Part shown: in pieces, positions 4,906 through 5,226 of the stretch
Layout: the number at the start of each line of letters is the position of its first letter
Numbering within the stretch: the stretch's first letter is position 1
Origin: Verrucomicrobiia bacterium
GTDB taxonomy: Bacteria; Verrucomicrobiota; Verrucomicrobiia; Limisphaerales; UBA1319
Reading direction: 5' to 3'
NCBI GenBank assembly: GCA_017880715.1
Contig: JADGRT010000242.1
Coordinates: forward strand, 1 to 5,226
Length of the DNA: 5,226 nt
Notes under the pieces: model-generated
The model's database searches: none
Seen by the model: the letters and a program-made list of their open reading frames with translations, nothing else
What the model was told of the DNA's origin: nothing
Made by a program: the position numbers and the translations under genes

Positions 4906-5226
4906 ATGTCCTGCAACCCCGCCGTCATCCTGACTCCCGAGATGGTTATAGACCGTTTGCGCACCTGTTATGACCCGGAAATCCCGGTCAACATTGTGGA
5001 GCTGGGATTGATTTATGATTGTCGAATCACACCGATGGCCGATGGCGACTGCCAGGTGGATGTCAAAATGACCCTGACCGCGCCGGGTTGTGGCATGGGC
5101 GAGGTCATCGCCTCGGATGTGCAGAGCAAAATCCTCGAGCTTCCGCGGGTCGCGGTGGTCAACGTGGACTTGGTGTGGGATCCGCCCTGGAGCCAGGCCA
5201 TGATGAGCGATGCGGCCAAGCTTGAA
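4906..5226 (+). CDS. sufT: SufT/DUF59 (MIP18-family) Fe-S maturation factor, partial at right edge
   Basis: SufT-type proteins (MIP18/PaaD-like, DUF59) help deliver Fe-S clusters to target proteins and are commonly encoded with suf genes. 107 codons are open to the window end with no stop. The family signatures are present: DPEIPVNIVELGLIYD (23-38) with the DPE triad, VKMTLTAPGCGMG (53-65) with the conserved Cys62, and LVWDPPWSQAMMSDAAK (89-105). Family members usually end within a few residues of this last motif, so only a short C-terminus should be missing. Start choice: ATG 4906 (MSCNPAVILTPEMV); Met13 at 4942 or GTG 4882 are less likely alternatives, and an in-frame stop at 4825-4827 limits upstream extension. 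The ribosome site is weak (GTGAGAAG). It lies 145 bp after sufU, behind the palindromic repeat. PaaD of phenylacetate degradation shares the fold, but the suf context favours SufT. Confidence 0.93.
   Translation, partial: MSCNPAVILTPEMVIDRLRTCYDPEIPVNIVELGLIYDCRITPMADGDCQVDVKMTLTAPGCGMGEVIASDVQSKILELPRVAVVNVDLVWDPPWSQAMMSDAAKLE

Overview
This window holds most of a SUF-type iron-sulfur cluster assembly operon, all on the + strand: sufB, sufC, sufD, sufU and the start of sufT (cut off by the right edge). The gene identities rest on family motifs visible in the translations and are secure. GC-rich coding DNA, IS630-like and short palindromic repeats, and a repeat of the type 'GGAGCGCGGACATTC..TGTCCGC' suggest a member of the Verrucomicrobiota. 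That placement is from recollection of similar repeats in that phylum and is an inference; no marker gene proves it.

Layout. Positions 1-94 (minus strand) carry the first 31 codons of what looks like an IS630-family transposase that runs off the left edge. Positions 95-585 are non-coding, about 490 bp dense in short repeats: a 15-bp direct repeat spaced exactly 150 bp apart, a 10-bp GC inverted repeat, an 8-bp perfect GC hairpin, and a perfect 32-bp palindrome with three GATC sites at its centre. The suf promoter region follows, with a TTGACA box at 511-516 and, between it and sufB, an imperfect 21-bp inverted repeat (546-566). The core of that repeat closely resembles the type 1 binding site of the Fe-S sensing repressor IscR (Rrf2 family).

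The operon. sufB, sufC, sufD and sufU are separated by only 21, 16 and 16 bp and are almost certainly co-transcribed. SufB and SufD form the scaffold on which SufC acts as ATPase; SufU is the zinc-dependent sulfur-transfer partner of the cysteine desulfurase SufS; SufT is a DUF59/MIP18-type maturation factor. No sufS is present where it would commonly sit, next to sufU. The sufU-sufT gap (145 bp) is filled by a 70-bp double-palindromic repeat that could form nested hairpins and carries a promoter-like hexamer pair.

The most interesting points are the candidate Fe-S responsive operator, the perfect 32-bp palindrome, the missing sufS, the disordered-looking N-terminal tail of SufD, and the repeat inserted between sufU and sufT. 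The genes themselves form a known system; I see no evidence for a wholly new one.
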